Shown: piece after piece, positions 25,676 through 36,905 of the stretch
How positions within the stretch are numbered: the first letter of the stretch is position 1
How the letters are laid out: every line of letters begins with the position of its first letter
From: Glutamicibacter sp. MNS18
Lineage (GTDB): Bacteria; Actinomycetota; Actinomycetes; Actinomycetales; Micrococcaceae
DNA length: 64,000 nt
Reading direction: 5' to 3'
NCBI RefSeq assembly: GCF_026107515.2
Contig: NZ_JAPCHW010000004.1
Span: 62,001-126,000, forward strand
Translations under genes and position numbers: made by a program
The notes under the pieces: generated by a model
Seen by the model: the letters and a program-made list of their open reading frames with translations, nothing else
What the model was told of the DNA's origin: nothing
The model's database searches: none

Positions 25676-26086
25676 CTAGAAATCCTGCGGCACCGTGTAG
25701 CATTCCTCGATTCCGGCCGTGGTGGCCAGATTCTCCGTTCGTAGCGGAACGTCCAGGTTCACCCGGACATGGCGCGGTGTCGGTTCGGACTCGAGGACCA
25801 GGGACTTGAAGCCGACGATGGCGTAGCTGTCGTTCATCGCCCGGATATCGCACTGGATGCGGTCCCTGGTGTTGTAGGAAACCTCGATGCTGGCGACGGC
25901 CTCGGTCTCCGAGGTGATCCTGAAGCCCAGGTCGTTCGCGGAAATCTGGGAAAAGCTGTTCAAACCGATGTAGCCTGCCCCGGCAACCCCCACCGCCAGC
26001 GCACCGGCAATCAACCAGTTGCGTGACTTGCGGTTCAGGCGTTTCTTGGGTGTATGGTAACGACCCATTAAGCTGGGATCAGACAT
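25676..26086 (-). CDS. DUF4307 membrane protein
   Basis: 136-aa bitopic protein of unknown function, conserved in actinobacteria next to mca and greA (Rv1081c position, from memory). A basic N-terminus (HTPKKRLNRKSRN) is followed by one transmembrane helix (about 24-45: WLIAGALAVGVAGAGYIGL), then an extracytoplasmic beta-rich domain with two cysteines (CDIRA and EECYTV) that could form a disulphide. The ATG at 26086 has AGAGG 6 bases ahead. It is divergent from mca, so a mycothiol-related or envelope role is possible, but nothing in the sequence proves it. Confidence 0.82.
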   Translation of the reverse strand: MSDPSLMGRYHTPKKRLNRKSRNWLIAGALAVGVAGAGYIGLNSFSQISANDLGFRITSETEAVASIEVSYNTRDRIQCDIRAMNDSYAIVGFKSLVLESEPTPRHVRVNLDVPLRTENLATTAGIEECYTVPQDF

Positions 26087-26251
26087 GCGGTGCCTCTTGA
26101 TACTCTCTGAACGAATCCGGATGGGAGCCTCTCCCAGTCTAGTGCCCGAGGAGCCAAAGGAATATTTGATCCCGGGTGAGAGTTGTCATTGACGGTGCCG
26201 TGCGCAGCAGAGCCCGAACCGGCCTCAGCGAATGCAAGAAGGAAGAGCTTA

Positions 26252-27169
26252 GTGGAGATTCACGACGTGAAGAAGATGCCGCCGTCCCAGGGGCTACGCC
26301 TGATGGCGATCCATGCGCACCCGGATGACGAATCCTCCAAGGGGGCGGCGACCATGGCCGCCTATGTGGATGCCGGAGCCGAGGTCATGGTGGTGACTTG
26401 CACCGGTGGCGAACGTGGTGACATCCTCAATGCGGCGGCCGGGGAACTGGCCCACGCCCACCGCGACCTTCCCGGCGTCCGCCGCGGCGAGATGGCCGAA
26501 GCAGCCAGGGTGCTGGGGATCGAACACCGTTGGCTGGGCTACGTGGACTCGGGCCTTCCGCAGGGTGATCCGCTGCCGGACCTTCCCTTCGGTGCGTTCG
26601 CCTCGCAACCGGTGGAGATCGCCTCGGCCGGATTGATCAAATTGATCCGCGAATTCCGTCCCCACGTCATCACGACCTATGACGAGAACGGCGGTTATCC
26701 GCACCCGGACCACATCCATGCTCACAAGTTGGCCCTTTTTTCCTTCGAACATGCCGCGAACCCGAGAATGTACCCGCATCTGGGTGATGCATGGGAGGTG
26801 CGCAAGCTCTACTACGACCGGGCCTTTGCCCCGGACCGTTTCCGCGCCCTGCATTACGCCATGATCGATGCCGGGTATGAGTCTCCTTACACCGAGCGGG
26901 TCAAACGTTGGGAAGAGGACCAGCAAGACCAGATGTTCAGCTGGGTTTCACCGCACACCACCACAACACAGGTGCATTGCGCCGACTACTTTTCCAAGCG
27001 TGATCAGGCGCTTTTGGCGCACCGAACGCAGATCGACCCGGAAGGCTTCTTCTTCGCGGTGCCCGAGCACATCTATGCCGAGCACTGGCCGTGGGAGGAC
27101 TACACCTTGATCACCTCCAAGGTTTCCACCGAGCTGCCCGAATCGGACCTGTTCGCCGGACTAAGATAG
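26252..27169 (+). CDS. mca: Mycothiol S-conjugate amidase
   Basis: Zinc amidase that cleaves mycothiol conjugates to a mercapturic acid and GlcN-Ins, a detoxification step specific to mycothiol-using actinobacteria. 305 aa. The PIG-L/LmbE motif HAHPDDE (21-27) supplies zinc ligands and the general base, GGERGDILN lies at ~46-54, and the second zinc His is in YPHPDHIHAH (about 147-156). The closely related MshB deacetylase shares these motifs; the ending and the mca-type neighbourhood favour Mca. Start: GTG at 26252 follows AAGGAAGAG; the frame extends 69 bases upstream without an SD. The gene implies the host makes mycothiol. Confidence 0.92.
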   Translation: MEIHDVKKMPPSQGLRLMAIHAHPDDESSKGAATMAAYVDAGAEVMVVTCTGGERGDILNAAAGELAHAHRDLPGVRRGEMAEAARVLGIEHRWLGYVDSGLPQGDPLPDLPFGAFASQPVEIASAGLIKLIREFRPHVITTYDENGGYPHPDHIHAHKLALFSFEHAANPRMYPHLGDAWEVRKLYYDRAFAPDRFRALHYAMIDAGYESPYTERVKRWEEDQQDQMFSWVSPHTTTTQVHCADYFSKRDQALLAHRTQIDPEGFFFAVPEHIYAEHWPWEDYTLITSKVSTELPESDLFAGLR

Positions 27170-27210
27170 AGCCTAGGCATACACGTTCCAGAAATGAGTT
27201 GTACTACACC

Positions 27211-27498
27211 GTGAACTACCTTTACCTGCTCGTGGCTTCGGTTCCGGCCAACGAGTCAACCTCCAGCTACAACCCGGTCAGCCAGTCGGGCCCCGGTTTC
27301 CTGGGTTTCGTGTTCACCGCGCTGCTGGCCGCTACCGCGATCTTCCTGATTCGCGACATGGTGCGCCGGGTCCGCCGGGTCCGCTACACCTCGGAGGCCG
27401 AATCCCGGCAGGAACGCCTGGTCACCCGTGGACAGTCGCGCCCGTTGCAGGAATCCGAGGACGAGATCGACCCCAAGACCAGGGAAGACCGGCCGTAG
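27211..27498 (+). CDS. Small single-span membrane protein after mca
   Basis: 95-aa hypothetical protein, GTG start, 41 bases downstream of mca. There is a hydrophobic N-terminus (LYLLVASVPA), a transmembrane helix at about 29-47 (FLGFVFTALLAATAIFLI), then a basic stop-transfer cluster (RDMVRRVRRVRY) and a charged acidic tail. Small membrane proteins follow mca in other actinobacteria (Rv1083 in M. tuberculosis, from memory), which supports its being real. No clear SD is seen, so a start at the TTG at 27199 is also possible. Function is unknown. Confidence 0.7.
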   Translation: MNYLYLLVASVPANESTSSYNPVSQSGPGFLGFVFTALLAATAIFLIRDMVRRVRRVRYTSEAESRQERLVTRGQSRPLQESEDEIDPKTREDRP

Positions 27499-27623
27499 GG
27501 CGGGCTCACCCCGCAACCGTTCCGAAGCCTTCCGCATCCCGCCGTCACGCGGGAACGGGAGGCTTTGCGCTATCCGGCCCACCTGGGTCGGCAAAATCCC
27601 GACGCGGGTGGGAGCCGAGGCGC

Positions 27624-27629
27624 TAGCAT
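27624..27629 (+). promoter_or_regulatory. -10 element TAGCAT, leaderless DUF255 gene
   Basis: TAGCAT ends 6 bases before the GTG at 27636. Confidence 0.6.
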
Positions 27630-27635
27630 GGCCTT

Positions 27636-29759
27636 GTGGCCCAACGACTAGCAAACGCATCCAGCCTGTACCTGCGGCAGCACGCACACCAGGATATCGA
27701 CTGGTGGCCATACTCACTGCTGCCGTTTGCCCAGGCGCAGCGCCTGGATAGGCCGGTGATGCTTTCCATCGGCTATGCCGCCTGCCACTGGTGCCATGTC
27801 ATGAGCCGCGAGTCCTTCGACGACAAGGGTGTCGCAGACTTCATCAACGAGCACTTCATCGCCATCAAGGTGGACCGGGAGCAGCACCCGCTGGTCGACG
27901 ACACCTACATGATGGCCACGCAGGCGCTGACCGGGGCCGGAGGCTGGCCAATGACCGTGTTCACCCTGCCCGACGGCAGGGCCTTCCATGCCGGAACCTA
28001 CTACCCGCCTGCCCCGCGTGGCAGGGTTCCCTCCTTCACCCAGGTGCTTTCGGCGGTACATGAGGCCTACAATGAACGGCGCGACTCGGTGGAGCAGCAA
28101 GCCGCCGCACTTGCCGGGCATTTAGCCGAAATGGGCAGCGGGCACCACCGGATGCTGGGCGTCGTCGGCGACGGTGCCGGAGGAAAGGCCACGACGGGTC
28201 TGCACGATGCGATAGCCAGCTGGATCGAGTCCACCCGGCCAGCCGGTGGCTTCGGCCCGGCCCCGAAATTCCCGCCGACCCAATCACTGATCGTCATCTG
28301 GCAACAGCTGCTGACCAGCCCTGCCCCGCAGGAGCTGTTCGACGCCGCCAGTACGACCACCGAGGCCCTGCTGCTCGGGGGCTTGCAGGACCACGTCTCC
28401 GGCGGATTCGCACGCTATTGCGTGGACGAACAGTGGCAGGTTCCCCACTTCGAGAAGATGCTGTACGACAACGCCCAACTGCTGCGTATGCTGGCTATCT
28501 GCCGGGCCGTCTGCACTGTGCTCAGCGGCGAATTCTCCGACCTGCAGCGGCAACAGCGTGCCGCGAACCTGGCCCGTGCCAGCGAACGGGCCGTGCGCGG
28601 CATCATGCGCTGGATGGGCCACACGATGCTGACCCAGGGTGCCGATGGGGTCGGGGGAGCGTTGGCCGCCTCACTCGATGCCGATTCGCTACGCAATGGG
28701 CAGGGGGTGGAGGGTGCCTACTACACCTTCGACAGGCAGCAGGTACGGCAATTGCTCTCGCAGCTGCCGCAGCCGTTGCCCGAGGGACTCATCCGGTGGG
28801 GCGAGGTGTCCGAGGACCCGGGATACTTCTGCCTGTCCCTGGCCCGGATGCCGCAACCGGAGGAATGGGAGGTGTGGGACCAGCTACTGGGCCTGGCCCG
28901 CGAACTGCGGTCCGAGCGCAGCGTACCGCAACGCGATGACAAGGTGATCGCCGGGTGGAACGGGCTGGCCATCGAAGCCCTGTGTGTTGCCGCCGACATC
29001 CTGGAAGAACCGGGGTACCGTGACCTGGCGGTCCAGGTGGCCGAAACCCTCTGGGAGCAGCAGGTCGACCGGATTACCGGCCGGCTGGCCCGCACCGGTT
29101 TCGGTGCGGTGGCCGATCACCACAATGAAGGAACCCTGGAAGACTACGCGGCGCTGGCCCTGGGCTTCGGGGCGGTGGCCGCCGGTGAACCGCACGGCAT
29201 CTGGGGCCAACGCTCCCGGCTGCTGCTGGATCGTGCACTGGACTTTGTCGACGAGCGGGGTTTGGCCCGCGACACGGTGGAGCTGGACCAGGTGCTCAGC
29301 GCGCAACGCGGCCAACAGCCGGCGGCCACGGTATTGGATGACGCGATCCCGTCCGCGGCCTCGCTACTGGCCAGGGCGCTGTGCGCGCACGCCGTCGCGC
29401 AAATGGCCGCCGGCATCCAGGGGGAAGAACTGCACCGACAGCTCGAGCGGGCCTCCGCATTGGTAACCCACACCGGACTGGTGGCCGGCAAGTTTCCCAG
29501 CGCCGTGGCCGGAGCCCTGGAAGTGCAGGCCGTCCTGGACCGACCGGTCCAATACCTGCGTAGCAGCGGGGGAACGGCGCGGGAGCTGGCGCGTTGGCGA
29601 ACGGTGGCCGCAGTGCTGGGGATGGGGCTGGCACCTGCCGCAGGGGAGCTGCCGGCCGGTCCCGACGGCAGCCTGCGTGTCTATCCCTGCCGGTTCACCA
29701 GCTGCCAGGCCCCGGTCGCGGAGCCCGGCCAGCTGCTGGGCGTCCTGCGCTTGGCATAG
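27636..29759 (+). CDS. Thioredoxin-domain protein (DUF255/YyaL, spermatogenesis-20 type)
   Basis: 707-aa cytosolic protein. The N-terminal thioredoxin-like domain (about 1-165) carries a CxxC site in CHWCHVM (about 49-55) and the following ESFDDKGVADFIN, and the remainder is an (alpha/alpha)6-barrel region like N-acylglucosamine epimerases (with GGFARYCVDEQW, HFEKMLYDNAQL and AGWNGLAIEAL). The biochemical role is unresolved in the family. The N-terminus RLANASSLYLRQHAHQDIDW is typical. The GTG at 27636 is leaderless. Rv1084 holds the same position after mca in M. tuberculosis, from memory. Confidence 0.9.
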   Translation: MAQRLANASSLYLRQHAHQDIDWWPYSLLPFAQAQRLDRPVMLSIGYAACHWCHVMSRESFDDKGVADFINEHFIAIKVDREQHPLVDDTYMMATQALTGAGGWPMTVFTLPDGRAFHAGTYYPPAPRGRVPSFTQVLSAVHEAYNERRDSVEQQAAALAGHLAEMGSGHHRMLGVVGDGAGGKATTGLHDAIASWIESTRPAGGFGPAPKFPPTQSLIVIWQQLLTSPAPQELFDAASTTTEALLLGGLQDHVSGGFARYCVDEQWQVPHFEKMLYDNAQLLRMLAICRAVCTVLSGEFSDLQRQQRAANLARASERAVRGIMRWMGHTMLTQGADGVGGALAASLDADSLRNGQGVEGAYYTFDRQQVRQLLSQLPQPLPEGLIRWGEVSEDPGYFCLSLARMPQPEEWEVWDQLLGLARELRSERSVPQRDDKVIAGWNGLAIEALCVAADILEEPGYRDLAVQVAETLWEQQVDRITGRLARTGFGAVADHHNEGTLEDYAALALGFGAVAAGEPHGIWGQRSRLLLDRALDFVDERGLARDTVELDQVLSAQRGQQPAATVLDDAIPSAASLLARALCAHAVAQMAAGIQGEELHRQLERASALVTHTGLVAGKFPSAVAGALEVQAVLDRPVQYLRSSGGTARELARWRTVAAVLGMGLAPAAGELPAGPDGSLRVYPCRFTSCQAPVAEPGQLLGVLRLA

Positions 29760-29872
29760 CCCGGTGACCACGACATAGCGGGCCATGCTCCGGATGTGCG
29801 CGGCAGGTCAGGTTGCAGGCGGTAAATTGGGAGATAGTGCGATTCGGCCATGACCAAACAGAGGAGGAGCAG

Positions 29873-30634
29873 GTGGGTTTACCTTCCCTTGCCTACCGAC
29901 TCTACGAACGTCGACTGGCCCGGTCCCTGCCCGCGGACAAGTTGCCGCATCACATCGGCGTCATGGTCGACGGCAACCGGCGATGGGCCAAACTGGCCGG
30001 CAGCCCCACGGCGGACGGACACCGGGCCGGCGCCCAGAAGATCCTGGAATTCCTCGACTGGTGTGAGGAGCTGGGGGTCAAGGTGGTCACCTTGTACATG
30101 CTCTCCACCGACAACCTGAACCGCGAGGCTTCCGAACTACGCGACCTGCTGACCATCATCGGCAACCTGCTTGATGAACTGGGCCATACCAACCGGGTAA
30201 AGGTCCAGCAGGTTGGTGCCCGCGACCTGCTGCCGGCGGACCTGAGCCAGAAACTCACCGAGTTGGAGGCCAGCACCGCCGAGCGCCAGGGCGTGCATGT
30301 GAATGTGGCCATCGGCTATGGAGGTCGCCGCGAGATCGTCGATGCGGTCAAGTCCCTGTTGTGCGACGCGGCCGCGCAGGGTCGCAGCCTTGAAGAGGTG
30401 GCCGGGGACCTGGATATCGATGCCCTGGGATCGTACCTGTACACCAAGGGGCAGCCGGACCCCGACCTGGTGATCCGTACCAGCGGCGAGCAACGCCTCT
30501 CCGGATTCCTGACCTGGCAAAGCGCGTATTCCGAGTTCTACTTCTGCGAGGCCCTGTGGCCGGATTTCCGGCGTGTTGACTTCCTGCGAGCACTGCGCGA
30601 CTTCGCGGACCGGCAACGCCGCTTCGGTACCTAG
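29873..30634 (+). CDS. uppS: Isoprenyl (polyprenyl diphosphate) synthase, cis-type
   Basis: Cis-prenyltransferase that condenses isopentenyl diphosphate onto an allylic primer to make the lipid carrier for wall synthesis. 253 aa. Conserved region I is HHIGVMVDGNRRWAK (26-40) with the catalytic Asp33. Later motifs are YMLSTDNLNR (about 80-89), AIGYGGRREIVDA and the C-terminal DLVIRTSGEQRLSGFLTWQ / YSEFYF block. Whether it makes the short (Rv1086-like, C15) or the long (C50) product cannot be told by eye. GAGGAGGAG directly precedes the GTG at 29873, which fixes the start. Confidence 0.92.
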   Translation: MGLPSLAYRLYERRLARSLPADKLPHHIGVMVDGNRRWAKLAGSPTADGHRAGAQKILEFLDWCEELGVKVVTLYMLSTDNLNREASELRDLLTIIGNLLDELGHTNRVKVQQVGARDLLPADLSQKLTELEASTAERQGVHVNVAIGYGGRREIVDAVKSLLCDAAAQGRSLEEVAGDLDIDALGSYLYTKGQPDPDLVIRTSGEQRLSGFLTWQSAYSEFYFCEALWPDFRRVDFLRALRDFADRQRRFGT

Positions 30635-30976
30635 CAGGAGTATGCCGGCGCGCCGGCAACCTGGCGCAATACTCCGGAATCGCACGGTTCCGGACGCCCC
30701 GGAAGCACCCCGAGGCCACGGTGGGATACGGCCGGCGGATCTTGTTTACCAAATAGAAACCTTTGATTCAGCTTCGGACCCCCATGGTGGGGTTATGGTG
30801 GGCACACAGGAGGAACCGGCCTGGTTCCACCTCACCGAAAGGTTCGACACTGGATGGTTGCCCGCACGCAGTACGGGGTCGCCGAACCGGCGACTGCAGC
30901 GGATTTCTGGTGAGTGCTTTTCCCACATGCGCGTGGGGAAAGCCCCCACGCGGAAATCGAGAACGGGTGGATCGTC
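30635..30976. other. 342-base uppS-phoH gap
   Basis: No gene recognised. The notable feature is the hairpin at 30930-30952 just before the PhoH start. A short CCCC-ATGGT-GGGG dyad occurs near 30781-30793. No confident promoter. Confidence 0.5.
30930..30952 (+). promoter_or_regulatory. Hairpin in the phoH leader
   Basis: CGCGTGGGG-AAAGC-CCCCACGCG, a perfect 9-bp stem that ends 24 bases before the phoH ATG. There is no T-run, so control of translation or mRNA stability is likelier than termination. Confidence 0.5.
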
Positions 30977-32290
30977 ATGGCCCAACAGACCGAAATGACT
31001 CCTCGGACCTACGTACTGGACACCTCGGTTTTGCTCTCCGACCCGCATGCGATGTTCCACTTTGCCGAACACCCGGTCGTCATCCCGCTGACCGTGGTCA
31101 CCGAACTGGAACACAAGCGCAAGGACCTGGAATTGGGGTTCTTCGCCCGCCAGGCCCTGCGGAATCTCGATGACCTGATCCAGGAACACGGTGGCCTGGG
31201 TACCGCGGTCCCCGTCGGGAGCACCGGTGGAACATTGCGTATCGAACTGAACAACATCGCCCAGGAAGTGCTCCCGGTGGGCATGCGCAGTTCCGAGAAC
31301 GACAGCCGGATCCTGGCCGTCGCCAAGTCGATGCTCGACGAAGGGCTGGAAGTGGCGCTGGTGACCAAGGACCTGCCGATGCGCATCAAGGCCGCGGCGA
31401 TGGGGGTGCACGCCGAGGTGTACCGCAACGAGCTGATCGCCGGTTCCGGGTGGAGCGGGATCGAGGAACTGGACCTGGATGCCCAGACCATGGCCGAGCT
31501 CTATGAATCCGAGAGGATCACGGGACCCGAACAGGTTGCCGACAGTCCGGTCAACACCGGATTCGTCATCACCTCGCCGCGTGGATCGGCCCTGGGCCGC
31601 AAGGTCCAGGACGGGTCGATCCGGTTGGTGCGCGGGGACAAGGAGGCCTTCGGACTGCATGGGCGCAGTGCCGAACAACGTATCGCCCTGGACTTGCTGC
31701 TGGACCCGTCGGTCGGGATCGTGTCGCTCGGGGGACGGGCGGGCACCGGCAAGTCGGCGCTGGCCCTATGCGCCGGAATGGAGGCGGTGCTTGAACGTCG
31801 CGAGCACCGAAAGATCACCGTATTCCGTCCGCTGTACGCGGTCGGGGGCCAGGAGCTGGGCTACCTGCCCGGCTCCGAGGGGGAGAAAATGAACCCGTGG
31901 GCCCAGGCCGTCTTCGACACCCTGGGATCGGTGGTCTCCAAGAACGCCATCGACGAGGTGGTCGAACGCGGGATGCTTGAGGTGCTGCCGCTGACACACA
32001 TCCGCGGCCGGTCGCTGCACGATTCCTTCGTGATCGTCGACGAGGCCCAGTCGCTGGAACGCAATGTGCTGCTGACCGTGCTCTCGCGTATCGGGCAGCA
32101 CTCCAAGGTGGTGCTCACCCACGATGTCGCGCAGCGGGATAACCTGCATGTGGGCCGGCATGACGGGATCGCCGCGGTGGTCGAACAGCTCAAGGGCCAT
32201 GAGCTGTTCGCGCACGTGACACTGACCCGCTCCGAACGGTCGGCAATCGCCGCCCTGGTCACCGAGATGCTCGACTCGCGGATGGGCTAG
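30977..32290 (+). CDS. PIN-PhoH fusion (PhoH2-type RNase/helicase)
   Basis: Two-domain protein, 437 aa. The N-terminal PIN nuclease (about 10-145) has acidic metal residues at Asp15 (YVLDTSVLL), Glu44, an aspartate in ENDSRIL and Asp132. The C-terminal PhoH ATPase (about 215-437) has Walker A GRAGTGKS (Lys259) and Walker B VIVDEAQ (Asp355, Glu356). PhoH2 proteins in mycobacteria are ATP-dependent RNA-unwinding endoribonucleases. No PhoAT-type antitoxin gene is seen immediately upstream. The ATG at 30977 has GGTGG 6 bases ahead. The stop overlaps that of the convergent gene at a CTAG. Confidence 0.9.
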   Translation: MAQQTEMTPRTYVLDTSVLLSDPHAMFHFAEHPVVIPLTVVTELEHKRKDLELGFFARQALRNLDDLIQEHGGLGTAVPVGSTGGTLRIELNNIAQEVLPVGMRSSENDSRILAVAKSMLDEGLEVALVTKDLPMRIKAAAMGVHAEVYRNELIAGSGWSGIEELDLDAQTMAELYESERITGPEQVADSPVNTGFVITSPRGSALGRKVQDGSIRLVRGDKEAFGLHGRSAEQRIALDLLLDPSVGIVSLGGRAGTGKSALALCAGMEAVLERREHRKITVFRPLYAVGGQELGYLPGSEGEKMNPWAQAVFDTLGSVVSKNAIDEVVERGMLEVLPLTHIRGRSLHDSFVIVDEAQSLERNVLLTVLSRIGQHSKVVLTHDVAQRDNLHVGRHDGIAAVVEQLKGHELFAHVTLTRSERSAIAALVTEMLDSRMG

Positions 32291-33114
32291 CTCTGCGCCT
32301 TGCGCTGCGTGCCACGCTCGGCACGCAGCGTCCACGGGCGGGGTTTGCGCACGTCGACCAGGGTCGGGACCGGCGCGGTAAACAGCGAATCGATGTAGTA
32401 CTCGTTCCGGGCCAGGATGCGTGCACGGAAATCCGGATGCGCGCCGCCACTGAGCACGGTGCGCTGGATAAGCACACCGGTGCGCCGGTCCAGTACCACC
32501 AATACGCGGGTGCCGGGCGGAACCAACGGTGACTCGGGCACCGTAGGACGGTAGCTGTGCCCGGCGCTGAGCACCGCCTGGACCACTTCCCGGCCCTGGT
32601 CATCCCTGGAATCGCGTAATTCATGTATGAATGTCGGATGATCGAAAGCCAACTCCAGCGACGCTGGTTCCTCCCCGGCTAGTTCGAAGGGATCCAGCAA
32701 GGACTCCAGGAAGGGAAGCGGCAACAGGTCCCCGAAGCCCTGGATCGCCGGACGTCGTTGGACCAGGTGGTCATCGCTGAAAACCGGAGCCACCAGGGAA
32801 GCGGGCAGGGCCCAGGAGGAAGCGCTCGCCGCCACGTAGTCCAGGCCCCGATCGGTGGTGAACCGCTCACGCTGGTAGAGCAGCTGCTCCTCGGCTCCGG
32901 AAATCGCGATGGCCTCCCGGCCCCGCAGCAGTACGGTCACTTCCCCTTCGAGCCCGAGCTCCGCTCGGGCGAACTCGGTGGGGACCTGTACGGTGACCCG
33001 CAGGCTGGTACTGAGCCACGGAGCCGAACGGGCCAGGGCGCGAAAACGCCGACGGTCCTCGGAAACCGGGGGCGTGGTCCCGGGGAACTGTGGTGCGGCG
33101 GCTGGCTGGTGCAT
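32287..33114 (-). CDS. Conserved-looking protein of unknown function (275 aa)
   Basis: I do not recognise the family with confidence. The N-terminal third is Pro/Arg-rich ([28 protein letters not shown]). There is no signal peptide or transmembrane helix. The C-terminal half contains [20 protein letters not shown] and [14 protein letters not shown], which faintly recalls the LolA-like fold of lipoprotein carriers and anti-sigma regulators. That comparison is weak. The gene is leaderless: TACACT at 33126-33121 is 6 bases from the ATG. It is divergent from the prepilin peptidase across only 84 bases and shares a CTAG stop with phoH. The long frame with normal GC-rich codon use and a promoter argue that it is real. 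Confidence 0.75.
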   Translation of the reverse strand: MHQPAAAPQFPGTTPPVSEDRRRFRALARSAPWLSTSLRVTVQVPTEFARAELGLEGEVTVLLRGREAIAISGAEEQLLYQRERFTTDRGLDYVAASASSWALPASLVAPVFSDDHLVQRRPAIQGFGDLLPLPFLESLLDPFELAGEEPASLELAFDHPTFIHELRDSRDDQGREVVQAVLSAGHSYRPTVPESPLVPPGTRVLVVLDRRTGVLIQRTVLSGGAHPDFRARILARNEYYIDSLFTAPVPTLVDVRKPRPWTLRAERGTQRKAQS

Positions 33115-33120
33115 ACCTCC

Positions 33121-33126
33121 AGTGTA
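33121..33126 (-). promoter_or_regulatory. -10 element TACACT, leaderless promoter of the 275-aa gene
   Basis: TACACT (minus strand) is followed by GGAGGT and then the ATG at 33114. The GGAGG lies too close (1 base) to act as a normal SD. Confidence 0.55.
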
Positions 33127-33186
33127 GAAGGCAGCACGCTATGCACAAGGGGCAGCCCGCACCTGCCGTAATTGCCCGCCGGTGCC

Positions 33187-33192
33187 TATGCT
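33187..33192 (+). promoter_or_regulatory. -10 element TATGCT, leaderless prepilin peptidase gene
   Basis: TATGCT ends 6 bases before the ATG at 33199; there is no SD. Confidence 0.6.
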
Positions 33193-33198
33193 CGGTAC

Positions 33199-33693
33199 AT
33201 GATGGCATTGATGCAGGGCGGTACCCTGCTGCAGATCGTGACGGTGGCCTACCTGGGATGCTTCGTGTACTTTTCGGTGCGCTTGTCGCTGTCAGACATC
33301 CGCCAGCACCGGTTGCCCAACCGCCAGGTCCTGGCGTGGGTGCTGAGCAGCGTCCCGTTCCTGCTCGCCTTCGGTTTCCTGACCGGGAACTACCAGGCAT
33401 GGCTTTTCGCGTTGCTGGGCGCACTGCTGTTGGGCGGGGCCTACCTGCTGCTGTCGCTGCTGGGACGCGGTGCGATGGGGATGGGGGATGTTAAACTGGC
33501 CACCGTTCTGGGCCTGAACCTGGGGTACTTCTCCCTGGCCGCACTGGCGTTGGCCACCGTGCTGGCTTTCGTCTCCGCCAGCCTGGTGGTTCTGGCCGGG
33601 GTGCTACTGGGCCGCCTGACCCTCAGATCCCGGGTGCCCTTCGGGCCGTTCATGATCCTGGGCGCGGTGCTGGCGCTGGGTGTGACACCATGA
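33199..33693 (+). CDS. Short A24 prepilin peptidase
   Basis: Membrane aspartic protease of the TadV/PilD family, 164 aa with about six helices. The catalytic aspartates are Asp33 (LSDIRQHRLPN) and Asp97 (GMGDVKLA), the two family signatures. It lacks the N-terminal methyltransferase domain of full PilD proteins, like the short forms that serve Flp/Tad or competence pili. No pilin, ATPase or secretin gene is in view. Start: the ATG at 33199 is chosen because the -10 TATGCT sits 6 bases upstream; a longer frame from 33172 has no signal. A Nudix gene follows after 4 bases. Confidence 0.88.
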   Translation: MMALMQGGTLLQIVTVAYLGCFVYFSVRLSLSDIRQHRLPNRQVLAWVLSSVPFLLAFGFLTGNYQAWLFALLGALLLGGAYLLLSLLGRGAMGMGDVKLATVLGLNLGYFSLAALALATVLAFVSASLVVLAGVLLGRLTLRSRVPFGPFMILGAVLALGVTP

Positions 33694-33697
33694 TCCC

Positions 33698-34168
33698 ATG
33701 GCTACACCGGAATTCATCACGAAACTACGTCACCACATTGGTACCGAACCGCTGTGGCTATCGGGCGTGAAGGTCGTGGTATTGCACGATAATCAGGTAT
33801 TGCTGGTGCGTCGTGCGGACAACGGGTTGTGGACCTTGCCGGCGGGGATCATCGACCCCGGGGAGGAGCCGGCGCACACAGCCGTACGCGAGGTCCGTGA
33901 GGAGACCGGCATTGAATGCGAGGTCACCCACCTTGTTGGTGTGGGCGTGACCGCCCCGACGCGGTACCCGAACGGGGATGAAGCGCAGTACCTGGATGTG
34001 GTCTTCCGCGCCCAAGCGGTGGATCCCCGGCGTCCCGAGGTCGGCGACGAGGAGAACCTGGAGGTCGGCTACTTCCGGCTGGATGACTACCCGGACCTTC
34101 CGCCACTGCACGAACGGGCGCTGCGTTGGGCCCTGGCGCCGCGGATCGGTGGGTACTTCGGAAAATAG
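33698..34168 (+). CDS. Nudix hydrolase
   Basis: Hydrolase of nucleoside diphosphates linked to another moiety; substrate unknown. 156 aa. The Nudix box is complete: Gly50, then Glu56 and REVREETGI (64-72), within the WTLPAGIIDPGEEP...REETG layout. The N-terminal TPEFITKLRHHIGTEPLWLSGV resembles actinobacterial members close to ADP-ribose or MutT-like groups. It starts 4 bases after the prepilin peptidase stop without an SD, so coupled translation in one transcript is likely. There is no functional link to the peptidase beyond that. Confidence 0.9.
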   Translation: MATPEFITKLRHHIGTEPLWLSGVKVVVLHDNQVLLVRRADNGLWTLPAGIIDPGEEPAHTAVREVREETGIECEVTHLVGVGVTAPTRYPNGDEAQYLDVVFRAQAVDPRRPEVGDEENLEVGYFRLDDYPDLPPLHERALRWALAPRIGGYFGK

Positions 34169-34317
34169 GATGTGCCTCCGGGTTACCTTTGGGGAGACAC
34201 GCCACCAACCGGTGTGGTTGTTGGCTGCCGGATCACCCGACCTGCGAAACCCCGCCCCGAGCCAGCCCGGAACGGGACTGGGATGGGACGGGGCAGGCTG
34301 ACCTGGTAGGCATTGAC

Positions 34318-36763
<2,446 letters not shown>

Positions 36764-36764
36764 A

Positions 36765-36782
36765 AAGTGCAGTTTTGCACTT
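36765..36782. promoter_or_regulatory. TetR operator candidate
   Basis: Perfect AAGTGCA-GTTT-TGCACTT, with a further AGTGCA half-site at 36793-36798 that can form TGCACTT-N10-AGTGCA. It lies directly ahead of the tetR ATG. Confidence 0.6.
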
Positions 36783-36832
36783 ATGGATACAGAGTGCAAC
36801 TTATGTGATACCTGACACCGCGGCCATAGACA

Positions 36833-36868
36833 GCAGCGGGCCACCGGAAGAATCCGGTGGCCCGCTGC
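36833..36868 (-). terminator. Terminator hairpin after fumC
   Basis: Perfect 16-bp stem (36833-36848, 36853-36868) with an AGAA/TTCT loop. Only a weak T-rich stretch (TGTCTATGG) follows on the minus strand. Confidence 0.65.
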
Positions 36869-36905
36869 GGTCAATGCCGATCATGTCTGGGACGTGATCT
36901 CGGAA

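Noticed and set aside
30781-30793. CCCC-ATGGT-GGGG dyad as an operator
   Set aside because: Only a 4-bp arm; expected often by chance in this base composition.
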